Assembly: GCA_015179045.1 (NCBI GenBank)
Contig: WHUZ01000004.1
Coordinates: 186,001-250,000, forward strand
Direction of reading: 5' to 3'
DNA length: 64,000 nt
Source of the DNA: Kalaharituber pfeilii
Lineage: Eukaryota; Ascomycota; Pezizomycetes; Pezizales; Pezizaceae
Shown: positions 9,751-20,564 of the stretch, in pieces
How positions within the stretch are numbered: the first letter of the stretch is position 1
How the letters are laid out: each line of letters starts with the position of its first letter
Made by a program: the position numbers and the translations under genes
Notes under the pieces: generated by a model
Told to the model about the DNA's origin: nothing
The model's database searches: none
The model's input: only the letters and a program-made list of their open reading frames with translations

Positions 9751-12446
9751 TGCAGATACTCCGGCTGCATGCAAGGGCTTCTTCTGATGCTGGACATCAC
9801 ATTTTTCTCTTAGGGGGGTGTGGCGAGAGCAATGTCTGAGCACGTGAGCAGGCGAGAGCCCAAGCTACGCACACACAAGATGAAGAAAGCACGCAACATA
9901 CATGCAAACAAAAGGCTCTGTTCCATTCGAAAGCCTCAGAACTCCGCCGGTATGTCTGCGCCTTTCTCTCCAGCGAGCAGGGCCACTCTTCCCTCTGGCC
10001 ACTTTTCAATTCTTTCACACTCTACATTTAATCGCCGTCCGTCTCCAGCTCCTCGCCCTCTACCAGTACAGTACATCGCAATGGGAAACAAAAACTACCG
10101 ATGAACAATGGTCGGTTGAAGAAGGTTGGGCACAAGTTCTAGAAAAGTGTGCAGTGTGACAAGACGTCTTCCGATCATTGAGTTGGAGTCTTGGCATGAG
10201 GCTAATCCTCAATATGCTTGCACTAACGTTCACTTCTGATCTCAATCTGCTCAATCACTGGGTCTCTCAACCATCCAATTAAGTAACTTGAGATAAAGAA
10301 AAAGGGTATGCCATCACAGAAAGTGAAGTTCATGGGCCCTTAGTTACAATTCGGCGCAACTTCTTTCACCTGATAGGTCTGGTCTATAATAGCATGCTAC
10401 AATTACTAAAGGAACGCCGCGACTCAGGAATGGTTGGTGGAAAAAGCAAAAGGAAGGCATGGGATAGAACAAAGTTTCACGGGTAACGCAATCATGAGAT
10501 GAAGAAGCCTGGAGCGAATTTGCCGGGACCCGCATGGCTGCTTTAAGAATGGATTCAGCGGAATAGCAGAGGGCATCACAGATATGGCAAGCAACCATGT
10601 TGTTGCTGTAGGAACGGGATAAGAGGCTAAGACCAAAATGGCAAACTAGGTAGCTACCCGAATTGGGAAATGATAAATGCCCCGAATTGACACTCTACCG
10701 ACGCTGGGAATTGCTGGAAGAAAAGGGTATAAAGGGGTCATGAAGTTCATTGAATTAGACACAATTAGAGTGTTAGCGCTCCCAAGATTATCGAGTAAGC
10801 AAATAAAATCTTCTCTCTATAGAATCCTTCAGTTGCAATCTCTGCCTCGAGGGAATACTTCCCCCACTTAGTCACACAGTACCTTCATTTATTTTCCCAT
10901 GTCTAGTATACAGCCTAAGCAGAAAACAAAGGACGTTCCAAAGTATGGTAAAGGTAGATGGAATCTGTTGCTCGAGAATCCCAAATGTACAAAGAAGCGG
11001 CGAATAGTGAGGACTCTGACTAATGAGACGCAGCTATTCATGAAGAAAAACTCCATTCGATTCATGATACTGGAGTTTGGGACATCTGTGACTAGGATAC
11101 TATATATTCATTCGCCCTACCATAATATATAGTAACAGAGAGAAGCAGTAGGATGTGCGATCAGATTTTGGCAGGCATGATATTACCAAGTGAGTGAAGC
11201 AAACAGCGTTGGATGTGGGAGAGTAAGCATTCCAATTGCAATTCAGAAGTGTATTCGAGCATCGAGAGAGAAGCATTGCGGCGGTGCTGCTGCAGCAGAT
11301 GGCGCAAGCCAGAGTCATACAGGGGCTTCTTATGACGACACCTTCGTTTTCGACAACCCGAAATCTCACGTCACAAACGTCGGCAGGCAAACTGGGGTCA
11401 TGGCTCAATCAGTGTACACCCGTCAAGCGGGACAAACGACCCACCGTCCGTCCGGATCGCGGATTACTTTATCCCACGGGCATTTATATAAGGTCTAAAT
11501 TAATTTTTTTAGGGAGAAGAGAGTTTATTCGCTCGCTCAGTGGTTTTTGGAATCTCTATCTATTCTATCTGCACTATTTCGGCGCTGATTCTTCGCCTAT
11601 TATTTTTCTGTGACTCCTGCCAACTCCAACTCGTGGCTCGGCCATCTTTTCATGATTCTTGGCGGCCTTCTGGAGTTTCAGTTTCCAGCACGTTTCAAGC
11701 AGTAACACGGTCCCAGCACCCTTATCAATCGATTTGTCAAACAAAGAGCGGGATGTACGCACGATGAATCTTGGGGATTAGTCAATTGCGAGCTTATACC
11801 GCGTGCTAAAACAAGAAGAGCTAGAAAGTGCTGAATGGAGCCTCTGAAGCTGCTCGCATGTCGTGAAGTGTCTGCTTGTTTGGGTTCTGCAGTCTCTTTC
11901 GGGGCTGGGTTACTTAGTATGGCGTGGCGGAGCCAGACAGCCAAGCTCGGACTTTTGTTTTTCACTTACTGAAGCTCAGACCCATCATTATTCATGTATA
12001 TAAGTCAGAGTCTCTTGTAATTCTTCATTCAATTATGCGAAATTAGGTTGATATATAATTATCGCCTTTTCTACATTGGGAATTCGTAGCTTTCTTTGGA
12101 GAGCATTTGCTGCGCTCTCGCATCTACGCATCGCGCTCTTGACGCAACTGAATTGGCCAAGTCCGAAAACGCTACGAAAATGCACCTAAGGATAAGTAAA
12201 TGTTTTATGGCAACTGCAACTAATGCAGGTTTTGAATGCAATTGGAAAATTGTGAGTTTGCAAAATGTAATACTAAAAGTACTAGCAGACGAGTGAAATT
12301 GTCAAGGTTGCATGTAGAAACATGGGGCAGAAGGCCTGACTTCTCAGCTTCATAAATCGCTCCCCTGTAAAATTAACCATTAGAAAATAGATATCATACA
12401 ATTCATCAAACTCCACTGCATCAAGGAATTCTCCTCACAATGCTGG
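9751..12446. other. Long intergenic region, no gene seen
   Basis: About 2.7 kb separate two minus-strand genes. Frames up to 125 codons occur, but none shows domain-like sequence, consistent composition or splice continuity. The part next to 9751 should hold the promoter of the mitochondrial protein gene and includes a CACGTG E-box at about 9841. I found no recognisable transposon. Confidence 0.45.
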
Positions 12447-14477
12447 CTACACGCTCGTATTCACCAACCACAGATACCAAATCCCAACAATTACAACAAA
12501 AACGCTCCATTCCAGAGCAGTCCTCCATAACCTTTGCACCCAACCACTCACACCCCCACCTTTCTCAATTTCTCTTCTAACAATCTCCTTTCCATTCTCT
12601 ACCATAGGCGCCAATGAAGGAACCCGTTCAGCCACCCTGTCAGCAACCATAGAGCCCACATTCCCAGCTGCATTGCCCAGTTGTGTGAGGTGGGTATTGA
12701 TGTTATGTGGTAGATTGGGCATACTGGCTAACCCAAGACCTACTGACTTCTTCGCATATTTATCATCGTCATCGTCATTGTAGGGCGCTGGAGATGGTGA
12801 GGTGGACGGGATTCCATATCCCCCATAATGGCTATGGCCATGGGGTTTCAGATGTGACCCACTGCCTCCAGAGCTAGCACCGATGCGAGTACTGATACTG
12901 CCGTTAGAGCCATTCCACGATGAAACTGAGCTGAACCCATACTCTGATCCTTTATAGGCTGCCTTTTGACTCTGTAACTTTCCAGCCTCATCCTGAGAAA
13001 GTGGCAAAAGCGGTTCATTCCGTTTCTTTCGTAGCCATAAATAAATCAGATTGAGGGTCAAAATAAATTTCGTCACCCCAAAAGCTAGAATATAAACCTT
13101 GAAAATTCCCCACTGATCAGGCAACAAACATAATTTTGTTTGTATTGTGGAGCCATCGGGAGATTTTTGGTTGTCTATTGTGATAGGGTTCCATAGGCTG
13201 ACTAATAAAAAGCCAGGCTTTCTTACTCCCATAACCCAACTGAAGCTTTTTACTGTAATCTCTTTCACCATACCCGTTGCGCCTGCATGCAATACCTCAC
13301 AATAGTCGTGATCATCTCCAGATGCTACAAGTACTGGCTGAACCTTCCGTAGGACATCTCCAGAGATTTCGGAAGTAAGCACGTTCTGGTACTGGAAGCC
13401 ACCTTGAAGGAAAATTGCCTGATGTGACGACTCCCGAAGAGGCCCACAAGGGGTATTTGGAGGACGATATAGCGGAACGTGGGTCAGTAATATTCTGGGC
13501 AAGGAGGCAGCCACCACTTGTTCTGTTGGCGCTGTCGGTGGTGGCTCGTTTGCTTCTTGAATCTTCGTTGAGCGAAGCTGTGGAGTTTCCCGCAATAATT
13601 CAAGAGGAGAAGGTAGGAAATTAGGAAACTCGTCCAGGAACTTTGTGGTTGGCTCATAAATATTTTTGTTTTGCGTATTCTCAAGACTCACTGAGTCAAT
13701 AAGCACAAAAGTATGGTTACCCAGCGTATGTACTGAGTTGGTCTCTCCAAAAAACGCCTTAAACCGACTCACTACACCCTCATCAATACCATTGCCAATA
13801 CCTAAGTCATGGTTGCCGGGTAAAGAGCGGATGCTTCTCCTGCCAGGGAAAACCGGGAATATTTTGTTGAATCTCAAGAATTCACCTTCCCAGTATGCCC
13901 TTCCGTAAGAAACCCAGTCGGTCTCTGCACGAGGGTCTACCATGTGAAACTTCCAGGACCCTCCTCCTGTGCTCCATTCTCGCCCTCCGTCAAACAAGTC
14001 ACCTAGAAAAATCGTCGTTTGAGGTATCAAAATTGAATTGAGCAGCGAATACGATTTTTCCATATATTTATCCGTGTAGAATATAGTTGCGCGCAGTGCA
14101 ATGCCTCGCCGCGGGTATGTGTGGGGGTCGACAAGTTGCGGATCTGCTATAAGTGCCATCCGGTAAGGGGCTGCATTGGACGGCTACACCCTCAGAAGTT
14201 CAGTTTAACGTTCTCATGCAACCAACTAAAAATCATGTCTTGCCAGTACCCATTTTTCCCACTTGTCCCATTGACAGTCCTCCAAACTATCTCGAAAGAC
14301 CTTGCGTTCTCCCCAATAGAGGACAGCAATCCATACAACAAGCAGGATATTCCGCAAAGTCACAAGGTTCCATAGACGCTGCTTGATGGGAATCCGCTTA
14401 TAGCTGCTTCGGTAAACGCTGAGCGTTGCGAGAAGCGAGCGATGAAAAGGAATGGCATGGCGAGAAGGCGGATACAT
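12447..14477 (-). CDS. CDC1: Cdc1/Ted1/PGAP5-type ER metallophosphoesterase
   Basis: This family removes ethanolamine phosphate from GPI anchors in the ER in a manganese-dependent way. There are two exons, 14250-14477 and 12447-14183. The 66-nt intron joins phase 0 to give WDKWEKW-PSNAAPYRMALI. Metal-binding motifs appear in order: ADPQLVD, GDLFDGGR, GNHDLG, LLTHVPLYRP and GDDHDYCE. One membrane helix lies near the N-terminus (LRNILLVVWIAVLYWG), one at about residue 390 (FKVYILAFGVTKFILTLNLI), and one at the C-terminus (WSVFVVIVGIWYLWLV). A Ser/Gly-rich cytosolic loop separates the last two. About 654 residues. Both yeast Cdc1 and Ted1 belong here and I cannot separate them by eye. Confidence 0.85.
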
Positions 14478-14799
14478 TATGCTTAAAGAATGAGCGGCTG
14501 CGGGAGGGTGGTATTGTAATAGGGTGCTCAGGGGACCCTACACTCTGTTATCTTGAATGCCACAGCTCGTGCCAAGACAACAGCTGCAAGCAACGAGCAC
14601 GTGCTCAGGAACGGGGGGAGCACAGCTAGATTACCCCGTGGACGGGATACTGCAGTAACAGTGGCGATTAACAGGACAGGGCTAATCGAAAGGGATGATG
14701 GGTCTGAAAGCGAGGTAAGCTGTATATTGCTCAAGAGCCTCGCAGGATGGAAGGAAATGGCACCAGCACCAGCGAGGACCGGAATCCTCAGAACACGAG
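14478..14799. promoter_or_regulatory. 5' region of the Cdc1-like gene
   Basis: A short gap lies between the start of the Cdc1-like gene and the retroelement relic. It should carry the promoter. A CACGTG-type core (GAGCACGTGCTC, itself palindromic) sits near 14596-14607. Nothing else was recognised. Confidence 0.35.
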
Positions 14800-15484
14800 A
14801 GGAATCAAAACACTGCAAACGCTGCCAGAATGTCAAAGCATGGAGGGTGTACGTCATACTGAAACCCGAATGCTACGCTAAAAAACGAGATGAGAGAAGA
14901 AGAAAAGAAGACGGAGGAGAAGGCACATAAAGCAGAAGAGGAGTTTGCTGGAGTAAATATGGTACAAATAATCATCATACATCCGAATCTGATCAAGAAA
15001 CAAATCGAACGCGGGTACCAGATGAAGACTAGAAACACTGCCGAAAATCCTCAGTTTGAGGACAATTGAAGATCTACCTGAAAGGGTATGATCACACTTC
15101 TTTGATACCCCTCCTCTTTCTACCACCAGCCCAGAATCTCCCACAGGAGAAGGACTCTCGAAAGACATGCAAAGCATGCGAAAGAGGGAAGTCAACAAAA
15201 CAGCTGTGCCGGCACAGAAATCAACAGTTCGGTCCAGCCAACCCATGGAAGAGGTGTATGCTGGCCTCGTAGGGCCATTCAAGCCACAAAATTCAGGTAA
15301 GCAATATGCTCTCATTGTCGTAAACGACTACACATGCTACACCCAAGATGCAATCCTAACTTGGAAAAACGAGCCAAAATACTTCCCGCAATTCTTAGTA
15401 AGAATGGAATCCACCACAGGGCATAAAACGAAGAAAGTAAAGTTCCAAACCGATTGGGGAGGAGAATTCCAGAACGAAGATTAA
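14800..15484 (+). mobile_element. Ty1/copia retrotransposon relic (gag end to integrase)
   Basis: Decayed pol-type coding pieces lie in several frames. A zinc-knuckle-like CKRCQN..ECYAKKRDERRRKE sits near 14812-14905. An integrase zinc-binding end TCKACERGKSTKQL is near 15160-15205 in one frame. The start of the integrase core (PMEEVYAGLVGPFKPQNSGK, then YALIVVNDY, and later FQTDWGGEFQNED) is in another frame up to 15484. The order and spacing match the GAG-pre-integrase/rve part of copia elements, where GP..P....K.Y.....D and D.GGEF recur. There are stops and at least one frameshift between pieces. Reverse transcriptase and clear LTRs were not found, so this is an inactive fragment. Confidence 0.65.
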
Positions 15485-16069
15485 ACCAAGATACCCTTGC
15501 TGCCTCTTGTTTTGATACTGGTTGGTCTTGTAGTGAGGACGTCGGACGGATAGTCCTTGAAAGAGCTAAGCATGGGCAGTACCAAAAGTGCTAAACTTGG
15601 ACAGTCCTAAAAGAACCAAGCATACAACGTCCTAAAGGGATCAATTGCGGATAGGCTAAAAGGGAGTAAAAGAGCAACAGAAAATCGAAGCTGGAATTCC
15701 GTATATGTGGATAGAACAGAGCGCATTAGTATAGCTTCCTTCATACAAGCGAATAGACTTTTATTCTCGAAATCTACTCTCGTGTTTTTGTCCCGTCGGA
15801 TCTTGCCAAATTACAATCTCAAGGTGCGGCGAGACAGCTTAAGAGTTAAGTAGTAACGTAATGATACCACTTACATATGTACTTATATTACTTTGCACTG
15901 AACGGGAAAAAATGCCTAGAATACACAGACATGGACATAAAAAACAGATAAAAGCGTAGATATAAGCCCCACATGAACGCCGATAGAACCCATGATTAAA
16001 TAATTGTACAGTAGTCTCCTCGCCTCCCCTACCAATTCCACGGCCCGGAGAAAACCGGGGGCTTCCAAA
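15485..16069. other. Intergenic, possible element remnant
   Basis: The first half repeats the words 'cctaaa' and 'aagcat' and could be decayed transposon or LTR sequence continuing from the copia relic, but no paired terminal repeat was found. The second half should be the 3' UTR side of ESA1. Confidence 0.3.
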
Positions 16070-17639
16070 TTAGTTTCTCCGGCTTGATCCCTCTGCGTCC
16101 CCCCTGGCCTTCCACCGCTCCCTCTGCTTCTCCTTCTGCGTCACTACCGCATCCGTCAAACAGATCACGTGTTGCCCTTTGTAGAACTTCAACGCATTCA
16201 GGCTCAACAGTGTATGCAGCACGTCTGTTGGCGTCATCGCCGTCTTCTGCGCCAACTCATCAATCGTGACTTCGCCTTTTGTTTCTAGCAGCATATCGAC
16301 GATCGTGTCTTGCCAGTATGCACGGTAGGACAAAAGGCCAAGGTCTGACAGCGGCTTCTCGGGAGAGCCTTGCTTGCCCTCGCGTTTGGAGAGGGTATAA
16401 GAGAATTCGATTAATAGACGACCATAGCCGCAGCGCTGGTATTGAGGGAGTGTGAGGATGCACGCTACGTTGTAGCCGTCGGGAGACCCTTTTTCCTTGG
16501 AAAAGTAGCCGACGAGGTGGCAACCGTGAGCGTCCCGAGTGGTCATGCAGTAGAATAGGAAGGGATCGACGTCCGAAAACACAGTCTTGTGGTCCAGGAA
16601 TAGTTTTGAGAGGAGGGAGAGGTTCCGGGCCCAGGTTCGTTGCCGGCGCCCGTCAACCTCGAAAAAGCTTACATCTGAGTCCCGGTAAATCTCGTTCCCG
16701 GGCGGGTGGAGCAGCGTGCATTTCTGCCGATGCCGCTGGAAAGAGCGCGACGAGCCAAAGCAGCAGAGACAAAACTCGCATATGTACATTGTGTCGAGCT
16801 CGGTAAATTCGACTGGATACGGTGAGAAGTACCACGGCTCGACGACATGCTTGCCGATCTGAATCGAGGTCAGGTTGCGCACTTTGGAGATTTCATTGGT
16901 AGACTGCGAAAGGGAGCCGTGAGGGCGCTCGGGGGCTGGCTGGGTAGCGGCGGGAGTGGCGGGAACAACAAGGTCCTTCTTGTCGCCATCAACCGACATG
17001 GCTGTGTCGTCGTCGACCCCCTCGCCGGTAGTACCAGGAGTTTGGACACGGGATGGGTCTTCGTTTTCTTTGCCGCCCGACGGCGCAGGTGGGGACGTAG
17101 CTGTCGCTCCCCGTGCCCGTTTCTGAGCCTTGGGCGTCCCGCCAGCTGTTCCCGAAATACTATCCCGTCCGCCCTGCGAGCCTCGGCCTCGCTTCAAGTT
17201 CTTCTGTGGCGCCGGAGACCCATGGGCGCCATGTGTGCCTGCTCGCGCATGTTGGTCCTCAGGGAGAGGGAACTCGACCTCGCGAGTGAGATCGAAGCGC
17301 GACGCGGGGACCCACTCATCGAGACGCTTGTTGAATTCATCGTAGTGGACGTAGTAGTATGGCTCCCCTTTGCGGGTTTGGATAGAAAGGATTTCAGCGA
17401 GGCGGTGTTCGTTCGATGCAAGATGAAGGGTGTAGAGTTTCATTCCAATCCTATCCATAATCCATGTTAGTGATTACCCTGATACTATGCAAGCTTGATT
17501 TTTATTTTATTTTTATTTTATTTTCCGGGGGAGAAGCCGGGGGGTGTCTTTACTTCAACTGGTCTATAGTCGCAATCCCCTTTTCCCGCGGCACCACGTC
17601 CGGCGTGCCAACGTCTGCGCTAGCATCGCGAGTTACCAT
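16070..17639 (-). CDS. ESA1: MYST histone acetyltransferase Esa1 (NuA4 catalytic subunit)
   Basis: Esa1/Tip60 acetylates H4 and H2A as part of NuA4. There are two exons, 17554-17639 and 16070-17450. The first encodes MVTRDASADVGTPDVVPREK and GIATIDQL, and the 103-nt intron has a CTAAC branch-like site and joins as LK-IGMKLYTL. The product is 488 residues. Domains in order: a chromo/Tudor-knot (AEILSIQTRKGEPYYYVHYD, then EFNKRLDEWVP), a disordered Gly/Pro/Ser linker, and the MYST domain. The latter has a C2HC finger (CEFCLCCFGSSRSFQRHRQKC), the acetyl-CoA loop QYQRCGYG, the catalytic Cys of NVACILTLPQ and Glu of SPEKPLSDLG. A start at the in-frame ATG 17458 is possible but lies inside the inferred intron end. 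Confidence 0.92.
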
Positions 17640-18554
17640 CTCGTAGAAGGATGTTTCGAACGGTTAAGGGGTTTGTGGGAATCTTGTGTCGTAAGCTACA
17701 CTCAACCCTTTGGATGGAAGGGTTGCGGTTGCTGGTAATAACGAAGCAGGTTACGATGGCGAGATTACATAATGCGCCTATGAGTTTTTAGGCAGTGTGG
17801 CAATGCCTCCGCTTACATAATACCTCCACCATGAGGCCAAGTATGACTGTCTTACTGGCCAGTAAAATATGTATTCGGACAGGGGTACTAATGCACAACT
17901 TGCGCTATGTCCGAATACATATTTTACTAGCTAGTACTAAGCGCCTGGTTGGGGCTATGGGCAATCCGATGTTCTCGTCTTCCCGCTATCCGAAATCTTA
18001 CTCCTCGGCTGTGGCTATAGCTCGGAAATACACCATTACCATGTCTCAGAAGCACTCTGATATTGAGGGGAGTCATGCATATATGTCTATCCTCTCGAGT
18101 ACATAGTCTTTGTCAGCAGTGAGCTGTCTATAATCGTATCAGATACCTTGCTTGACTCAATATCTAACTGCACATCCTGCGAACGGATATGTCTCCGAGC
18201 AGGATGCTATTACTCCCAGGATTTTAGGTCTCAAAGGTTAATCAAGCACACTTCAAAGAAAGCAGGCACATGTCACTGTTCAAAAGGTTTTGATTTGAAT
18301 TGAGTTTTCGGAGCATGCAGAAGTGTGATTTGAAAAGCTTAATTCTTAGTTGACAGTCAACACAATTTTTTGCACGATTTTCCAAGTTATAGACTTCACA
18401 TAAATATCAGAAAGTGAGAAGACATGTCATAAAAGTTTCATCGGACATCATACGACATTAATTTATCTCCTCCGCCTGTGACCTTTGCATGTGTAAATCA
18501 ATCAATGGAGATAGTAAGCCACAACTTGTCATCATGCCACAAGCCTCTATCATC
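17640..18554. other. Intergenic with a strong hairpin
   Basis: Upstream side of ESA1 and downstream side of the aldo/keto reductase. Apart from the inverted repeat listed separately, no gene or RNA was recognised. Confidence 0.5.
17854..17935. repeat. Inverted repeat / hairpin, 28-bp arms
   Basis: Positions 17861-17881 are perfectly reverse-complementary to 17908-17928 (21 bp). Allowing two mismatches, the pairing extends to 17854-17881 and 17908-17935. A 26-nt loop separates the arms. Transcribed RNA would fold into a long hairpin. It may be a tiny inverted-repeat element or a fold-back relic. Confidence 0.8.
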
Positions 18555-19516
18555 TCATGGACAGTGAACATTGTAAGGGCATAACGCCCCCTGTCCATCC
18601 TCCAAATCCTCACCAAGTGCATGAATCTTTGCCATTTCTTCTATAGTCAAATCAAAGTGATAAACGCTGGCGTTCTCTTGGATTATTGCAGGGGTATCGC
18701 TTTTTGGGAGTGGAGTGAACCCTTTCTGCAAACTCCATCTGATCAAGACCTGTGCGGGGGTGACATTGTGTACTCTTGCTATCTCCACAATAGTAGGGTC
18801 GTCTAGCTTTCTGCCGTGTATGAGGGGAGTATATGCTTGCAGCAGGATATTTTTCTCTTTGCAAAACTCCACCAGACCTGGCTGTGGGCACCATGGATGG
18901 AGTTCAATCTGGTTAACGACAGGAGTATATCTTGCATAGCTAAGAACCTCCTCAATGTGTTTTATTCCGTAGAATTGAGCACAAAACATGAAAATTCCTC
19001 ATCCCTCAAGGGTTGATGGATAAATGGCTACTTACAAATTTGAAATTCCAATCTCCCGCGTGCCACCTTCATCTTGGAGTTTCTCCAATACTTGCCACAT
19101 CATCTTTCTAGCAGCTGCGCCTGGACTTGGTGAATGTACTAGGAAGAGATCCACATATCCGTCCCCACCCTCCCATTTGCCCCTTCCTTTTTCCTTCTAC
19201 TATTACGTACCGTTTCAAGCGTTTCCTCATAAGATTGCTTGGGACTCGGAAATAGGAGCTTTGTAGTAATGAAAATCTCCTCCCTTGGGACACCGGATTG
19301 GCGGACACCTTCTCCTACTTCTGCCTCATTCTCGTAGTATTGGGCAGTGTCAATATGACGGTAGCCATACTCAATGGCAGTTTCAATTGTATCCGGACAT
19401 TTGTCGGCAGAGGACCAGAGTACACCGAGGCCCAAGGCAGGAATTTGTGTCTTTGGGGAGTAAGAGGAACTCAGTAGAGTATAACGTGCTGTAAGGGAAA
19501 GGGCTTCTGGGGCCAT
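18555..19516 (-). pseudogene. Aldo/keto reductase, junctions irregular
   Basis: NAD(P)H-dependent carbonyl reductase family. The N-terminal part (19516 down to about 19208) has RHIDTAQYYENEAEVGEG with the catalytic Asp and Tyr, and FITTKL with the Lys. The middle (about 19165-19036) reads GGDGYVDLFLVHSPSPG with the His, then IGISNL. The C-terminal part (to 18555) has YGIKHIEEV, NQIELHPWCPQPGLVEFC and the cofactor motif PLPKSDTP. The catalytic tetrad is complete. The first junction needs either a 41-nt intron (GTACGT donor) or a frameshift. The second has a good GTAAGT donor after ISNL, but no AG acceptor that restores frame before YGIKH. It may be a recent pseudogene or an assembly error. The coding parts are otherwise well kept. 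Confidence 0.7.
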
Positions 19517-20564
19517 TGTGAACTCAGAGATTTTTCTTGGAATACAGTCCGATATTTGTTTGAAGAAGCCGTTACGAAGGAGGTCTTTAGCATTTATGTA
19601 TAAAAATGTATGCTTTCTAAAGGCACATTATTCTGAGCCCTACCTAGGGCCTGAGTAACTTTGTGCGTGGTAATACTCGAATCTCAATCGCTTGAAGTCA
19701 AAGGCTGGATGACTTCTAAGATATTGGGATCAGAATTACAAGGAGCGCGCCCGCATTGCTAAAATACTTACGAAAGTTGTAGATGATCCGCCCTTGGGTG
19801 TAAATGTTGCTCTACTGTGTTTTTCCACAGTGTTGAAGGTCCTAGAACAGGCCTAGAGAAGCTTGGACGTAGCGATACCGGCGACACGAGTTTGACGGAG
19901 CCTACCGAAAAAACATTTTGAGAGCAGCGAGGTGACAGTATTGAGAACAGCATGGTAGTGGAACAGATCGCTAGCGACATGAGGCTCATGTCACAATGGC
20001 TTTCAAGCAGAATTGATTTTCTGAGATGAAATGATAGTCTGGCTTGCATGACCCCAACAAGATGACAGTAGGAGCGTCCCTGTTGTTGGCATATCGCCCT
20101 GCGGCATCCAAGGTATGAATGACCTTGATAGTATGCATGGAATGTTTATAGCCACATGCTATCAAGGAGATCAGAAATTGTATATATAAGTTGCGTACAA
20201 ACCTTCAAATAGCCACAACAATACGAATCATGAAACTGTATTCGCCCCAATTTGGTTGGTCCCAGCACTTACCTGAAAGGGTAGTTAGTGCATATCACGT
20301 GTTAGTGTAAACGAAATCTGACTTTAAGGCGCCGCTTGCAAAGAGCTTGGGGGCATGTGTAATGATACTCCGGTGGAAGTGTTCCACAGACAGGTTTGGA
20401 TGTTGGCAAATTCCTCTCCGAATACAAGAAAATAAGCTGATACATATCACTGGAACCGACCACGAGTCCTTCAACCCCTGTACAGCAGCAATATGGGGAA
20501 CCTCGAAAAAGCGCTATTGAGCATTGCCAAAATTCACTAAGACCATCCCTACTTCGTCACAACA
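19517..20564. other. Intergenic, no gene seen
   Basis: This region lies between the reductase start (minus) and the adenylation relic (plus). It contains a TATATATAAG box-like site near 20180. I found no recognisable coding sequence. Confidence 0.4.

Noticed and set aside
9820..10254. Short overlapping frames upstream of the mitochondrial protein gene
   Set aside because: No consistent composition, no splice continuity and no recognisable motif.
11190..11613. Plus-strand frames of 102 and 125 codons
   Set aside because: They overlap one another in different frames and show no protein-like pattern.
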